Shown: in pieces, positions 41,764 to 50,166 of the stretch
Numbering within the stretch: position 1 is the first letter of the stretch
Layout of the letters: the number at the start of each line of letters is the position of its first letter
Assembly (NCBI RefSeq): GCF_001424185.1
Contig: NZ_LMOM01000032.1
Coordinates: 62,001 to 126,000, forward strand
Direction of reading: 5' to 3'
Source: Deinococcus sp. Leaf326
GTDB taxonomy: Bacteria > Deinococcota > Deinococci > Deinococcales > Deinococcaceae
DNA: 64,000 nucleotides
Program-made: the position numbers and the translations under genes
The notes under the pieces: generated by a model
What the model was told of the DNA's origin: nothing
What the model saw: the letters and a program-made list of their open reading frames with translations, nothing else
The model's database searches: none

Positions 41764-41789
41764 AAACAGCCGGACCTCCGCCCGGCTGT
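41764..41789 (-). terminator. Rho-independent terminator after the 306-residue hypothetical gene
   Basis: ACAGCCGG and CCGGCTGT are perfect arms around an 8-base loop. On the minus strand the stem is followed by TTTT. It lies 17 bases past the stop codon at 41807. Confidence 0.75.
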
Positions 41790-41806
41790 CTCTGCGTCTC
41801 CTTGCC

Positions 41807-42727
41807 TCAGCGCGTCAGGCCGTGGCGCAGCACTTCGGACAGCTGCCTAGTCGCGGCGGCCTGAAGCTCGTCGAGTTCAGTGGCGGCGGCGCGCAGCTCG
41901 CTCCGGTAGCCCTCGGCGCTGCGGGCCTCCGCACCGGTCAGGCGGCGCACGACGGCCTGCACCGCGAACTGGGCCTCGGGCAACCGGGCGAGGTTCGAGG
42001 ACGCCCCGGCGTGCCGCGCAGCCAGTAGGGCGCCGAGCATCCCAGCCTCCTCGCTGCGGCGCATCAGCTCGCGCTGGAAGGCGCGGTCCTTGATGCTGGT
42101 GATCACGTCCCAGGCGGCGTCGGCCAGGGCTTCCTCGGCCGAGGCGGGGCGGGCCACCTCGACATGCAGCGTCTCATCCCGGCGCCACACGCGCGAGAAG
42201 GCCCCGCCACGCTGCGGCGTCCAGTAGGTCTCGAAGTCGCGCGCCTCCTCAATCAGGACCTTCAGGACCGCGAAGGGAGCGTCGGCGGCCACGCGGTGGC
42301 CCTCGCCCAGCACCCCCCACAGGCTGAGCCCCCGCTCGTCGGCCGCGCCCATCGGGGCGTAGGCCTGGGCAATCGCCGCGTAGCCCTCACCGACACGGAC
42401 CACCTCGCGCCCGTCCACGAGCAGGGCCACGTCGCCGCTGTCGAGCTGCCGGGCTTCGTGGCGCAGGTGGTGCAGCCCCAGCCCCCAGCGGTCGTGTGCG
42501 GCGCGCAGGGCCTCGGTCAGGGCGGCCTCCAGCGTGCCGGTGTCGGCGCCGCTGTCCGCGAGAGCGACGGCGCGGCTGTCCACCCCCGCCGTCGCGGTCA
42601 GGGCATCGAAGGCCGCGAGGAGGTTGCCGCTGGACGCCTCCGTCTCAGGCAGGTCCAGGGCGGCGGCATTGCGGGAGGCAGGGCGGGGCTGGGGGGCCGC
42701 GTCGTCTTTCGTCTTCAATCGTGCCAT
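41807..42727 (-). CDS. Hypothetical protein (306 residues)
   Basis: No family is recognised. The N terminus (about 1-35) is charged and low complexity. The middle has [20 protein letters not shown] and [20 protein letters not shown], suggesting a soluble alpha/beta protein. The last 60 residues are helical and Ala/Glu/Arg-rich ([20 protein letters not shown]), likely a coiled coil. The ATG at 42727 is 5 bases after AGGAG. The gene has its own terminator, and a 7-base-arm inverted repeat lies at its promoter. Confidence 0.75.
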   Translation of the reverse strand: MARLKTKDDAAPQPRPASRNAAALDLPETEASSGNLLAAFDALTATAGVDSRAVALADSGADTGTLEAALTEALRAAHDRWGLGLHHLRHEARQLDSGDVALLVDGREVVRVGEGYAAIAQAYAPMGAADERGLSLWGVLGEGHRVAADAPFAVLKVLIEEARDFETYWTPQRGGAFSRVWRRDETLHVEVARPASAEEALADAAWDVITSIKDRAFQRELMRRSEEAGMLGALLAARHAGASSNLARLPEAQFAVQAVVRRLTGAEARSAEGYRSELRAAATELDELQAAATRQLSEVLRHGLTR

Positions 42728-42735
42728 ATGACTCC

Positions 42736-42756
42736 TATTCTGCCCTAAACAGAATA
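42736..42756 (-). promoter_or_regulatory. Possible operator TATTCTG-N7-CAGAATA
   Basis: Perfect 7-base arms around 7 bases lie directly upstream of the Shine-Dalgarno sequence of the 306-residue hypothetical gene. The repressor is unknown. Confidence 0.45.
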
Positions 42757-42797
42757 AGGGTGTGGGATGTTATGCCACCTTCGGCCCACACGGCAAA

Positions 42798-42826
42798 GGG
42801 GGCCGGAACATGCAGCCCCGGCCCCC
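42798..42826 (-). terminator. Terminator after the YhgE/Pip gene
   Basis: GGGGGCCGG and CCGGCCCCC are perfect 9-base arms around an 11-base loop, followed on the minus strand by TTT. It lies 17 bases past the stop of the YhgE/Pip gene. Confidence 0.75.
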
Positions 42827-42842
42827 TCGTCTTTCCCTGGTC

Positions 42843-45239
42843 TCAGTCGTCCGTACCCGCCGCCAGCGGCGAGGCGATCAGCGGCCTGAAGTGCTCGTCG
42901 GGCACGAATTCCCAGCGCCGACGGCCGAGCAGCCACAGCGCCACGCTCACGGCGAACATGCCCGCCAGCGAGAGCATGAGCACCGGATACTGACCCTGGT
43001 ACGCACCCGTGATGGCGTGCCGAAAGGCCCCGACGCTCTGCGTGACCGGCAACCAGCCGTGCAGCGCGCGGAAGATCCCGGGGGAGAGTTCGACCGGATA
43101 GCTGCCGCCCGAAGCCGCGAGCTGCACGACGAGCAGCACGAGGGCCACGAGGCGCCCGGCCGCGCCGAACAGGAACACGAGCGCCAGCACGAGGGCCAGG
43201 AAGGTCAGGCTGGAGGCCAGGGCGGTCACGACAACCTGCACCGGATGCACGAACTCCACCCCCAGCGCGTGCACACCGGCCACGACGAGCAGCGCCTGCA
43301 CACACACGAGCAGCGCGGGCACGGCGGCCTTGCGCAGCGCGCGGGACCACTGCGAGGTGCCCCGGCTGCTGCGGGCCAGTTGCTGGTACGGAAAGATGAA
43401 GGTGGTCAGCGTGACGCCCACCCACAGGCTCAGAGCCAGGAAGTAGGGCGCGAACCCGGCGCCGTTGTTGGCGACCGGCGCGAACGTCTGCGTGACCGGC
43501 AGGACGCTGGCGCTCAGGCCAGCCGGGTCGCCGCCCAAGCTCTCGGGCTGGGGCGGCAGCCGGGCCGAAAGCTGCGAGAGCCCGCTCGACAGCTGCTGCG
43601 CGCCGCTCTGGAGACTGGCCGCGCCCTGACGCAGCTCACTGCTGCCCTGCGCCAGCGTCTTCAGGCCGCCGGACAGGTCGGCCGAGCGGGCTGCCAGGGT
43701 AGCCGCCCCCGTGTCCAGCCGCCCGAGGTCGGCGTCTCTAGGCAGCTGGCCCGTGATGTCCCCGAGGGCCGTCTTGATCTTCAGGTTGCCCTGGGCGAGG
43801 GTCTCCACGCCGCGCCCGACTCCGGCCGCGCCGCTTGCCAGGGTCTGCGCACTGGTCGCCGCCTTTTTGGCCCCTGCCGACAGCGACGAGGCGCCCTGCG
43901 CGACCTGACCCGTTCCCGCGGCGAGCTGCGCGCTACCAGTCTTCAGGCTGGCCGCGCCCGTGGCGGCGGCCTGGGCGCCCTGGGCCGCCTCCCGGCTGCG
44001 GGCCGACAGCGTGGCCGCGCCCTGCGAGAGTTCAGCCGTGCCCGCGGCCAGTTCGGTGGCCCCCTGGGCGAGCTGTTCGGCTCTCCCGGCAGCGGCGGTG
44101 GCCCCCGGCTTCAAGGGGGCAGGCGCGGCCTGCGCCAGCGCCCCCAGCTGGGTCTTCAGCGTCCCAGCGCCGGTCGCCAGTTGCTGCGCGCCCTTCCCCG
44201 ACGCCGCCGCACCCTGCGCCAGCGTGCCTGCACCCTGCGAGAGCTGTCCCAGCCCCTGCGAAAGCCTAGGCAGCTGGTCCGCGAGCGCCGCATTGCCCTG
44301 GCTCACCTTGCCTGCCCCACTGCGGGCCGAGGCGGCGCCGGTCGCCAGCTGCCCGGCCCCCGACGCTAGGTCGCCCAGCCCCCCCGACAGTGCCCTGGCC
44401 CCCTGCGCGACCTGCCCAGCCCCCTGACGCAGCGGAGCAAGCTGAGCCTCGCCGGGCGCGGCGGCTTCCAGCTGACGCAGGCCACTCGACAGCCGGCCCG
44501 TACCGGCGGTCAGGGTCTTGACCCCCCCCGCCAGCGTGCCGGCCCCGGCCGCGAGCTGAGCGGCGCTGGTACTCGCCTGCTGCGCTCCACTGTCGAGGCG
44601 CGTAGCCCCGGCCGCCAGCCGCTCGGCGCCCCCACTGAGGGTCTGCGCGCCGTCGCGCAGCTTGGTCGTGGCCGCTCGCAGGTCCGCCAGACTCTTCTCC
44701 GAACGGGCCAACGACGCCTGCACGACCTCCCAGCGGTTCTCACCGAGCGTGCGGTTGAGGCGGTCGCTCAAGGTCGTGGCGAAGCTGGAGGCCACGCGGC
44801 TGGCGAAATAGCTGCTGCCCTGCGACACGTAGAACTTCAGCAGGCCGTGCTGGCGACTGTCGCCCGCTACCGCCTGACGGCTGAACTCAGGAGGGATGGT
44901 AAGCGAGAAATACATCTGCCCGCGCCTCACTGCCTCCTGCGCCTCGGCCTCGGTCCGGAACACCGTATAGGCGAAGGCCGGTTCCTGACGCAGTTCCCGC
45001 AGGGTTTCGGTGCCCAGGTCATAGGTCTTGCCCTGACGCACTGCACCCTGATCGAGATTTACCAGCGCCACCGGCAGGCGGTCGAGATTGCCGTAGGGGT
45101 CGAGCGAGCTGCCCAGATAGATGGTCACATATAGCAACGGCACTGCCGCGATGGCCGCCGCCGACACCCACATCATCGGATGACGCCACAGACTGCGCTC
45201 GGCGGGGCTCAACTGCCTGAAATCTTCACGAAATCCCAT
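42843..45239 (-). CDS. YhgE/Pip-family membrane protein
   Basis: This 798-residue protein has one N-terminal membrane helix (about 25-45) and the family segment LPVALVNLDQGAVRQG soon after. A very long extracytoplasmic coil of Ala/Gly/Ser/Gln/Leu heptad-like units (about 190-570, repeated patterns such as LAxGAxxLxxG) follows. Five or six C-terminal membrane helices of the ABC-2 permease type (about 600-790) end it. Family members include phage-infection protein and secretion accessory proteins such as EsaA; the role here is unknown. The ATG follows GAGGAGG. The divergent TetR regulator and its operators directly abut the start. Confidence 0.88.
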   Translation of the reverse strand: MGFREDFRQLSPAERSLWRHPMMWVSAAAIAAVPLLYVTIYLGSSLDPYGNLDRLPVALVNLDQGAVRQGKTYDLGTETLRELRQEPAFAYTVFRTEAEAQEAVRRGQMYFSLTIPPEFSRQAVAGDSRQHGLLKFYVSQGSSYFASRVASSFATTLSDRLNRTLGENRWEVVQASLARSEKSLADLRAATTKLRDGAQTLSGGAERLAAGATRLDSGAQQASTSAAQLAAGAGTLAGGVKTLTAGTGRLSSGLRQLEAAAPGEAQLAPLRQGAGQVAQGARALSGGLGDLASGAGQLATGAASARSGAGKVSQGNAALADQLPRLSQGLGQLSQGAGTLAQGAAASGKGAQQLATGAGTLKTQLGALAQAAPAPLKPGATAAAGRAEQLAQGATELAAGTAELSQGAATLSARSREAAQGAQAAATGAASLKTGSAQLAAGTGQVAQGASSLSAGAKKAATSAQTLASGAAGVGRGVETLAQGNLKIKTALGDITGQLPRDADLGRLDTGAATLAARSADLSGGLKTLAQGSSELRQGAASLQSGAQQLSSGLSQLSARLPPQPESLGGDPAGLSASVLPVTQTFAPVANNGAGFAPYFLALSLWVGVTLTTFIFPYQQLARSSRGTSQWSRALRKAAVPALLVCVQALLVVAGVHALGVEFVHPVQVVVTALASSLTFLALVLALVFLFGAAGRLVALVLLVVQLAASGGSYPVELSPGIFRALHGWLPVTQSVGAFRHAITGAYQGQYPVLMLSLAGMFAVSVALWLLGRRRWEFVPDEHFRPLIASPLAAGTDD

Positions 45240-45254
45240 CCTGGCCTCCTCAAA

Positions 45255-45322
45255 CTGACACCCTGTCAGCAGTGAGATCAGTATCCGCCTAAGATGACAG
45301 TCTGTCAAGTGACGTTTTGTCA
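45255..45322. promoter_or_regulatory. Three TGACA-N3-TGTCA operators for the divergent TetR regulator
   Basis: CTGACA-CCC-TGTCAG at 45255-45269, TGACA-GTC-TGTCA at 45295-45307 and TGACG-TTT-TGTCA at 45310-45322 are three near-identical palindromes in the 104-base gap between the YhgE/Pip gene and the TetR gene. They probably bind the TetR product and control both genes. Confidence 0.8.
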
Positions 45323-45343
45323 GTTTATGCTAGACTCGGTGGC

Positions 45344-45943
45344 ATGTCGAGTCCAGCCGCTGCCCGCCGCCTGAAAGCCGAGGACCGGCGCGAGCAGATT
45401 CTCGCGGCGGCGGCGAAGTTGTTCGTCGAACGCGGGTTCGAGGCGGTAGGGATGGCCGATGTGGCGGCGGCGCTGCATACCTCGCGCCCCACCGTGTACG
45501 CCTATTTCGCCTCAACCGAGGAGATGCTGGGAGCGTTGCTCGACGCCCGGCTCCACGACCTGCCCGCGCGGCTCGAACCCCTGCTGGGGCGTCAGGAGGA
45601 CCTCTCGTTCGCGCGGCTGTTCCTGGCCCTGCTCGAAGAACGCGAACTGCTCCTGCTGCTGGGCAGCGGCGGCGGCCCACTGTTCCGCGAGCGGCGAAGG
45701 CACTTTCTGGCGGCCATCGAGTCCCGCCTCGAACTGCGCGAGCTTCAGCGCCGCCGCATGGGGCCAGGGCGTGAACAGCCGCTGCTCATTCCACTCGTGC
45801 TGGACCTGCTGAGCAGCGCCGCCTACGAGCAGGTCACGGCCGGCGCACCCGACCCGGAGGCGCGGGCCCAACTGCTGGAACGCTTCATCCTTGGCGGCGT
45901 GGCAGCCGTCGCGGGCCAGACAGGGGCCGGTCCCCTGCCCTGA
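45344..45943 (+). CDS. TetR-family regulator
   Basis: This 199-residue repressor has an N-terminal TetR helix-turn-helix (REQILAAAAKLFVERGFEAV, then VAAALHTSRPTVYAYFAS). The ligand domain is Leu/Arg-rich and not assigned. The ATG at 45344 is preferred to a TTG at 45317 because the latter lies inside an operator palindrome. It is divergent from the YhgE/Pip membrane protein gene, the probable target together with itself. Confidence 0.88.
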   Translation: MSSPAAARRLKAEDRREQILAAAAKLFVERGFEAVGMADVAAALHTSRPTVYAYFASTEEMLGALLDARLHDLPARLEPLLGRQEDLSFARLFLALLEERELLLLLGSGGGPLFRERRRHFLAAIESRLELRELQRRRMGPGREQPLLIPLVLDLLSSAAYEQVTAGAPDPEARAQLLERFILGGVAAVAGQTGAGPLP

Positions 45944-45961
45944 CTCCCGGACCTGTGGCCC

Positions 45962-46714
45962 TTACCGGGCCGTCATGCGCTGGCGGTAGGCCTGGGGACT
46001 CAGGCCGGTTACGGCGCGGAAGGTGCGGGTAAACGCGCTGTGGTCACTGTAACCGCAGGCGTGGGCCACTGCCGCTACCGAGAGCGCCGGATCACGTAGC
46101 AGCCGTGTGGCCGCGTCCAGACGCACCCGCAGCAGAAACTGTTTGGGGGTGACGTGACATACCCGGCGCACCAGGCGGCCCAGGCTGTCCTCGGAAAGCC
46201 CGGAGCGGGCCGCCACCTCCGGCATCCGCAGGGGGCGGTCGTAGCAGCGCGCCATGTAGGCCAGGGCCTCAGCCACGCGAGCGAAATCTCCCTGACGCCC
46301 GCCGGACCGGTCACTGGGCGGGGGGACATCGCGCGACACGCCGGCCAGCCCCACGACCGCGCCCGAATCGTCGCGCAGTGGCCACTTGGAGGTCAGGCAC
46401 CACACCGGTTCGCCCCCGCCGCCGAAATACAGTTCCAGCACGTCGCGGAGTTCCTCACCTGCCCGCAGCGTGCGCTCGTCCTGTCCGCTGAAGCGCTCGC
46501 CCGCCTCGCCAGTGAAGACCTCGGCGGCCGTCCGGCCAATCAGCTCGCTCTTATGCTGCGCTCCGCTCCGCCGCCGCAGGGCGTCGTTCACACTGACGTA
46601 GCGCCCCTGCCGGTCCTTCACAAAGAAGTTGAGATCCGGCACGGCATCGAACAGGCTCTCGACCAGCCACTCGCCGGCCGGACCGGGCCGGAGCCACACA
46701 CGCGGATCGTCCAT
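45962..46714 (-). CDS. PAS-AraC transcriptional regulator
   Basis: This 250-residue regulator has an N-terminal PAS fold (about 18-130: FFVKDRQGRYVSVNDALRRR, ELIGRTAAEVF, GVSRDV). A C-terminal AraC double helix-turn-helix follows (about 150-245: MPEVAARSGLSEDSLGRLVR; AHACGYSDHSAFTRTFRAVT). The signal sensed by the PAS domain is unknown. It converges with the TetR gene (18-base gap) and diverges from the EamA transporter gene, which it may control. Confidence 0.9.
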   Translation of the reverse strand: MDDPRVWLRPGPAGEWLVESLFDAVPDLNFFVKDRQGRYVSVNDALRRRSGAQHKSELIGRTAAEVFTGEAGERFSGQDERTLRAGEELRDVLELYFGGGGEPVWCLTSKWPLRDDSGAVVGLAGVSRDVPPPSDRSGGRQGDFARVAEALAYMARCYDRPLRMPEVAARSGLSEDSLGRLVRRVCHVTPKQFLLRVRLDAATRLLRDPALSVAAVAHACGYSDHSAFTRTFRAVTGLSPQAYRQRMTAR

Positions 46715-46844
46715 AACCTACTGTGACATAGCGCCGGGCGCCGGGCCATCCAGTTCCCTGTAAGGCGGCCCTGTGCCGTTTTCCGCAGTCGACCAAGCCT
46801 TTTCGTGCAAGACGGCGCCCCCCTGCGGCTTCTAGGCTGTCGGT

Positions 46845-47753
46845 GTGCTCAAGGCCGCTCCCAGTTCCTCTTCCACGTCTTCCTCCCTGCGCGGCGACCT
46901 GCCGGGCATCGGGCTGGCGCTGCTCTCGGCGGCGACCTCGGGCACCCTGGGGCTGTGGGGCAAGCTGGCGACGGCCGCGCACCTGAGCACCCCCACCCTG
47001 CTGAGCTGGCGTTTTGGGCTGACCGCCCTGCTGCTGTTCGCGCTGGGGCAGGGACGCGCCCCGGCACGCGAGCGGGTGAAACTACTGCTGCTCGGCGCGG
47101 TGTATGCGGGGTCCACGGTGGCCTACTTTGCCGCGCTGGCCCGGATCTCGGCGGGGACGGCGGCGCTGCTCGTCTATGTCGCGCCGGCGTTCGTGGTGCT
47201 GTACGGCGCCCTGGCGGGAGCCAGGCCCAGCCCCGCCCAGCTCGGCGCCCTGTTGTGCAGCGTTCTGGGGCTGGGGGTGGTTGTGGGGGTCCCGGGCGCC
47301 GCCGACCGTGACCTACTGGGCCTGGGGCTGGGCGCGCTCTCGGGTGGACTGTACGGGGCCTATCTCTTTTTCAGCGGGCGCGTGGCCGCTGGCAGCGCGC
47401 CACTGACCGTCACCACGCACGTCACGCTGGTGTCGGCCCTGACTTTCGCGGTTCTGGGCACGCTGGGCGGAACCCTGAGCGTGCCGCAGAGCCCGAGCCA
47501 CTGGGGCCTGATCCTGGGCATGCTGCTCGTGCCCACCCTGATCTCGATGCCTGCCCTGTTCAGCGCTGTGCAGCGCCTGGGGGCGGCGCGAGCCAGCCTG
47601 CTTACCACCACCGATCCCCTATGGGCGCTGCTCTTCGCTGCCCTGTTGCTGAATGAGCCGCTGGGGCCGTCGCAACTGGCCGGCGGCGCCCTGATCCTGT
47701 GCGGAGCCCTGCTGGCCCAGGGACGGTCCCGGACACGCACAGCGGCCCCGTGA
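46845..47753 (+). CDS. EamA/DMT-family transporter
   Basis: This 302-residue membrane protein has about ten hydrophobic helices in two EamA halves (GIGLALLSAATSGTLGLWGK; LLGLGLGALSGGLYGAYLFF) and the signature-like ATxPLWALLFAALLLNEPLG (here TTDPLWALLFAALLLNEPLG). It probably exports a small metabolite. The GTG at 46845 gives a short Ser-rich cytoplasmic tail before the first helix. The PAS-AraC regulator is divergent. Confidence 0.9.
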   Translation: MLKAAPSSSSTSSSLRGDLPGIGLALLSAATSGTLGLWGKLATAAHLSTPTLLSWRFGLTALLLFALGQGRAPARERVKLLLLGAVYAGSTVAYFAALARISAGTAALLVYVAPAFVVLYGALAGARPSPAQLGALLCSVLGLGVVVGVPGAADRDLLGLGLGALSGGLYGAYLFFSGRVAAGSAPLTVTTHVTLVSALTFAVLGTLGGTLSVPQSPSHWGLILGMLLVPTLISMPALFSAVQRLGAARASLLTTTDPLWALLFAALLLNEPLGPSQLAGGALILCGALLAQGRSRTRTAAP

Positions 47754-47886
47754 GTGCCCCCCTAGTGGGGGGAAAGGTGGCGCACAGAGGCGTGTTTCAG
47801 CCCTCCGCTAGCACAGCTGCGTGCGTTTCGCGCACGAATATGCCCGAATTAACAAAAGCGTAACGTTGAGTGTCCATACTGAGCGC

Positions 47887-48105
47887 ATGATGTTGAACCG
47901 CTGGACCCGACTCCAAGGGCTGCTCCTCCTGCCCGAAACGACCGAAAGTACCGAAGTGCAGCGTGTGGACTGCTACACCAAGCCGGCCCGCTGGTTCTGG
48001 CAGGCGCTCGAGGAGGTCGAAATCTGGGTCCTGCCGGACGGCCGTCAGATCCGGGCCAGCCGCCGAGGCCACCAGAGCTGGATGCTCGCCTGGCGAGCCG
48101 CCTGA
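47887..48105 (+). CDS. Small hypothetical protein
   Basis: A 72-residue frame starts at tandem ATGs (47887/47890) and encodes LNRWTRLQGLLLLPETTEST followed by a Trp-rich end (ARWFWQALEEVEIWVLPDGR). No family is recognised and no strong ribosome site is seen. The balanced composition and the position between two transcription units suggest a real gene. Confidence 0.5.
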   Translation: MMLNRWTRLQGLLLLPETTESTEVQRVDCYTKPARWFWQALEEVEIWVLPDGRQIRASRRGHQSWMLAWRAA

Positions 48106-48206
48106 AAGCGCGGCGGTAGCCTGCCGAGCGACTCTCCTCTAGCCTGGAACGTTGACAACAAAGCTCAACTGAACTACCTTGCCCCCTGACCCTTCAGGGG
48201 GTCGCC

Positions 48207-48320
48207 TTTATCCAGAGTCGGCGTGAGGGGACTGGACCCCGGAGACCGCCGCAGCAACCAGCCCTCATCACGGCGGGTGCTTTCAAGTCCAGACCTGCGG
48301 GCCTCAACGATGACCAGGGC
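48207..48320 (+). ncRNA. SAM-I (S-box) riboswitch
   Basis: The core reads TTATCCAGAGTCGGCGTGAG, then GGGACTGGACCCCG and GCAGCAACC, then GGTGCTTTCAAGTCCAGACC and finally GATGACCAGG. This matches the S-box leader with its AGAG, GGACTG, CAACC and GGTGC parts. It lies upstream of the metNIQ transport genes on the same strand. Bound S-adenosylmethionine would favour the terminator at 48385-48428. Confidence 0.93.
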
Positions 48321-48384
48321 CGCAGACCGGGTAAAGGAAGGGTGTTCCTCTCTGCAGGTTCCACAAGGCGCGCATGGCCGCTCC

Positions 48385-48428
48385 GTCCCCTTCCCGACGC
48401 ACTTCGCCCAGGAAGGGGACCGCTTTTT
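48385..48428 (+). terminator. Terminator of the SAM riboswitch
   Basis: GTCCCCTTCC (48385-48394) and GGAAGGGGAC (48411-48420) are perfect 10-base arms followed by CGC and TTTTT. It lies between the aptamer and metN, as expected for transcriptional control. Confidence 0.9.
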
Positions 48429-48473
48429 GCTGCGGTGTTCTGTCCGTCTTTTCCCGCAGGAGCGCCCTCTCTC

Positions 48474-49409
48474 ATGTCCACCGCGCTGGAATTCAGCCAC
48501 GTCGGCAAACGCTACGCCGGGCAGGCCCAGGCCGCCCTGCACGACCTTTCCCTCCAGATTCCGCGTGGCAGCCGCACCGGTATCATCGGGCGCAGCGGCG
48601 CGGGCAAAAGCACGCTGGTGCGCCTCATCAGCGGGCTGGAAATCCCCGACAGCGGCGAGCTGCACCTTCAGGGCGAGGCGCTGACGCCCCAGACCCGCGC
48701 CCGGTTGCAGGAGCGGACCGGGCTGGTCTTCCAGCACTTCAACCTGCTCGCGCAGCGCACGGTCCTCCGCAACGTGACGCTGCCGCTGGAGCTGCGCGGC
48801 GCGCCCCGGCCCCTACGCGAACGCCGGGCGCGCGAACTACTGGACCTCGTGGGCCTGGGCGGCTTCGCGGAGCGCTACCCCGCGCAGCTTTCGGGCGGGC
48901 AGAAGCAGCGCGTCGGCATTGCCCGCGCCCTGGTCACCGAGCCGGCGCTGCTGCTCGCCGACGAAGCCACGAGTGCCCTGGACCCCGAGACGAGCGCCGG
49001 GATTCTGAAGCTGCTGCGGAGGATTCAGCAGGAGCGCGACCTGACGCTGGTTCTCGTGACCCACCAGCTCGAGGTCATCCGCACGGTGACGACCCATGTG
49101 GCGGTGCTCGACGGGGGCCACCTCGTCGAGGCGGGCGATACGGGCACGGTGCTGCGTCGCCCGCAGCACGCCGTGACCCGCGCCCTGCTCGACGCCCACC
49201 GCCCCCAGGACGCCCTGCACAGCGGCGAGACGCTACGGCACCTGACCCTCCCCGCCCTGGACGGCGCGGCGCTGGAACACCTGGCCCGGCAGGGAGCCCG
49301 CATCGTCCGCGCCGAGACGCATCCACAGGGCGCGGACGTGTGGCTGGCCGTGCGCGAGACCGTGCCCCAGCCCAGCCCGCAGCCCGCGCTGCAGGAGGTG
49401 GGCGCGTGA
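48474..49409 (+). CDS. metN: Methionine ABC transporter ATP-binding protein
   Basis: This 311-residue ATPase energises import of methionine. It has Walker A (GRSGAGKST), Q-loop (GLVFQHFNLLAQRTVLRNV), the signature LSGGQKQRVGIARAL, Walker B (LLLADEATSALDPET) and the switch His (VTHQLEVI). A C-terminal regulatory (NIL/ACT-like) part follows (about 235-300). The ATG at 48474 is preceded by AGGAG at a long spacing; a longer frame would enter the riboswitch terminator. GTGA couples its stop to metI. Confidence 0.94.
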   Translation: MSTALEFSHVGKRYAGQAQAALHDLSLQIPRGSRTGIIGRSGAGKSTLVRLISGLEIPDSGELHLQGEALTPQTRARLQERTGLVFQHFNLLAQRTVLRNVTLPLELRGAPRPLRERRARELLDLVGLGGFAERYPAQLSGGQKQRVGIARALVTEPALLLADEATSALDPETSAGILKLLRRIQQERDLTLVLVTHQLEVIRTVTTHVAVLDGGHLVEAGDTGTVLRRPQHAVTRALLDAHRPQDALHSGETLRHLTLPALDGAALEHLARQGARIVRAETHPQGADVWLAVRETVPQPSPQPALQEVGA

Positions 49410-50062
49410 CCTGGGAGGCCATGTGGCCGCTGCTGTGGCAGGCCACCCTGGAGACGCTGGCGATGGTGCTGCCCTCGGCGCTCATCGCGCAGCTCGTCGG
49501 CACGACGCTGGGGGCGGTCCTGACCCTCACGCGCCCCGGCGGCCTGCGGCCCCAGGCGGCCGTGTACTGCGTGCTTGACGTGGTGGTCAATGTGGGGCGC
49601 AGCCTGCCCTTCATCATCCTGCTCGTGCTGCTCATTCCGCTGACCCGTCTGATCACCGGCACGAGCATCGGTTCGGTGGCGGCGACCGTCCCGCTCACCA
49701 TCGCGGCGATTCCCTTCGTGGCCCGGCTGGTGGACGGCGCGCTGCGCGACGTGCCTGGCGGCGTGGTCGAGGCCGCCCGCGCGATGGGCGCAACGACGGC
49801 CCAGACTGTACTCGGCGTGCTGCTGCCCGAAGCCCGTCCGGCCCTGATCCACGGCTTCACCGTCATGCTCATCAGTCTGATCGGCTACAGCGCGATGGCG
49901 GGCGCCATCGGCGGCGGCGGCCTGGGCGACCTCGCCATCCGCTACGGCTACCAGCGCTTCGAGACCGGCGTGATGATCGCCACCGTGGTCGTCCTGCTCG
50001 TTCTGGTGCAGGGCGTGCAGTGGCTGGGTGACCGCGCCGCGACCCGCACCGACCACCGCTAG
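49406..50062 (+). CDS. metI: Methionine ABC transporter permease
   Basis: This 218-residue permease has five membrane helices and the family loop EAARAMGATTAQTVLGVLLPEA. LIGYSAMAGAIGGGGLGDLA is characteristic of MetI. The GTG at 49406 overlaps the metN stop. It forms the membrane channel with MetN and one or both MetQ proteins. Confidence 0.94.
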   Translation: MTWEAMWPLLWQATLETLAMVLPSALIAQLVGTTLGAVLTLTRPGGLRPQAAVYCVLDVVVNVGRSLPFIILLVLLIPLTRLITGTSIGSVAATVPLTIAAIPFVARLVDGALRDVPGGVVEAARAMGATTAQTVLGVLLPEARPALIHGFTVMLISLIGYSAMAGAIGGGGLGDLAIRYGYQRFETGVMIATVVVLLVLVQGVQWLGDRAATRTDHR

Positions 50063-50166
50063 ACCCCACACCCTGCTGAACCTGTGCCCTCCCGCCTGTG
50101 TGGCCGGAGCCGGGTCGACCTGTCCCGCCCTTCCCTCCTCACGCCCCACCTTCCCAGGAGTTCCCC

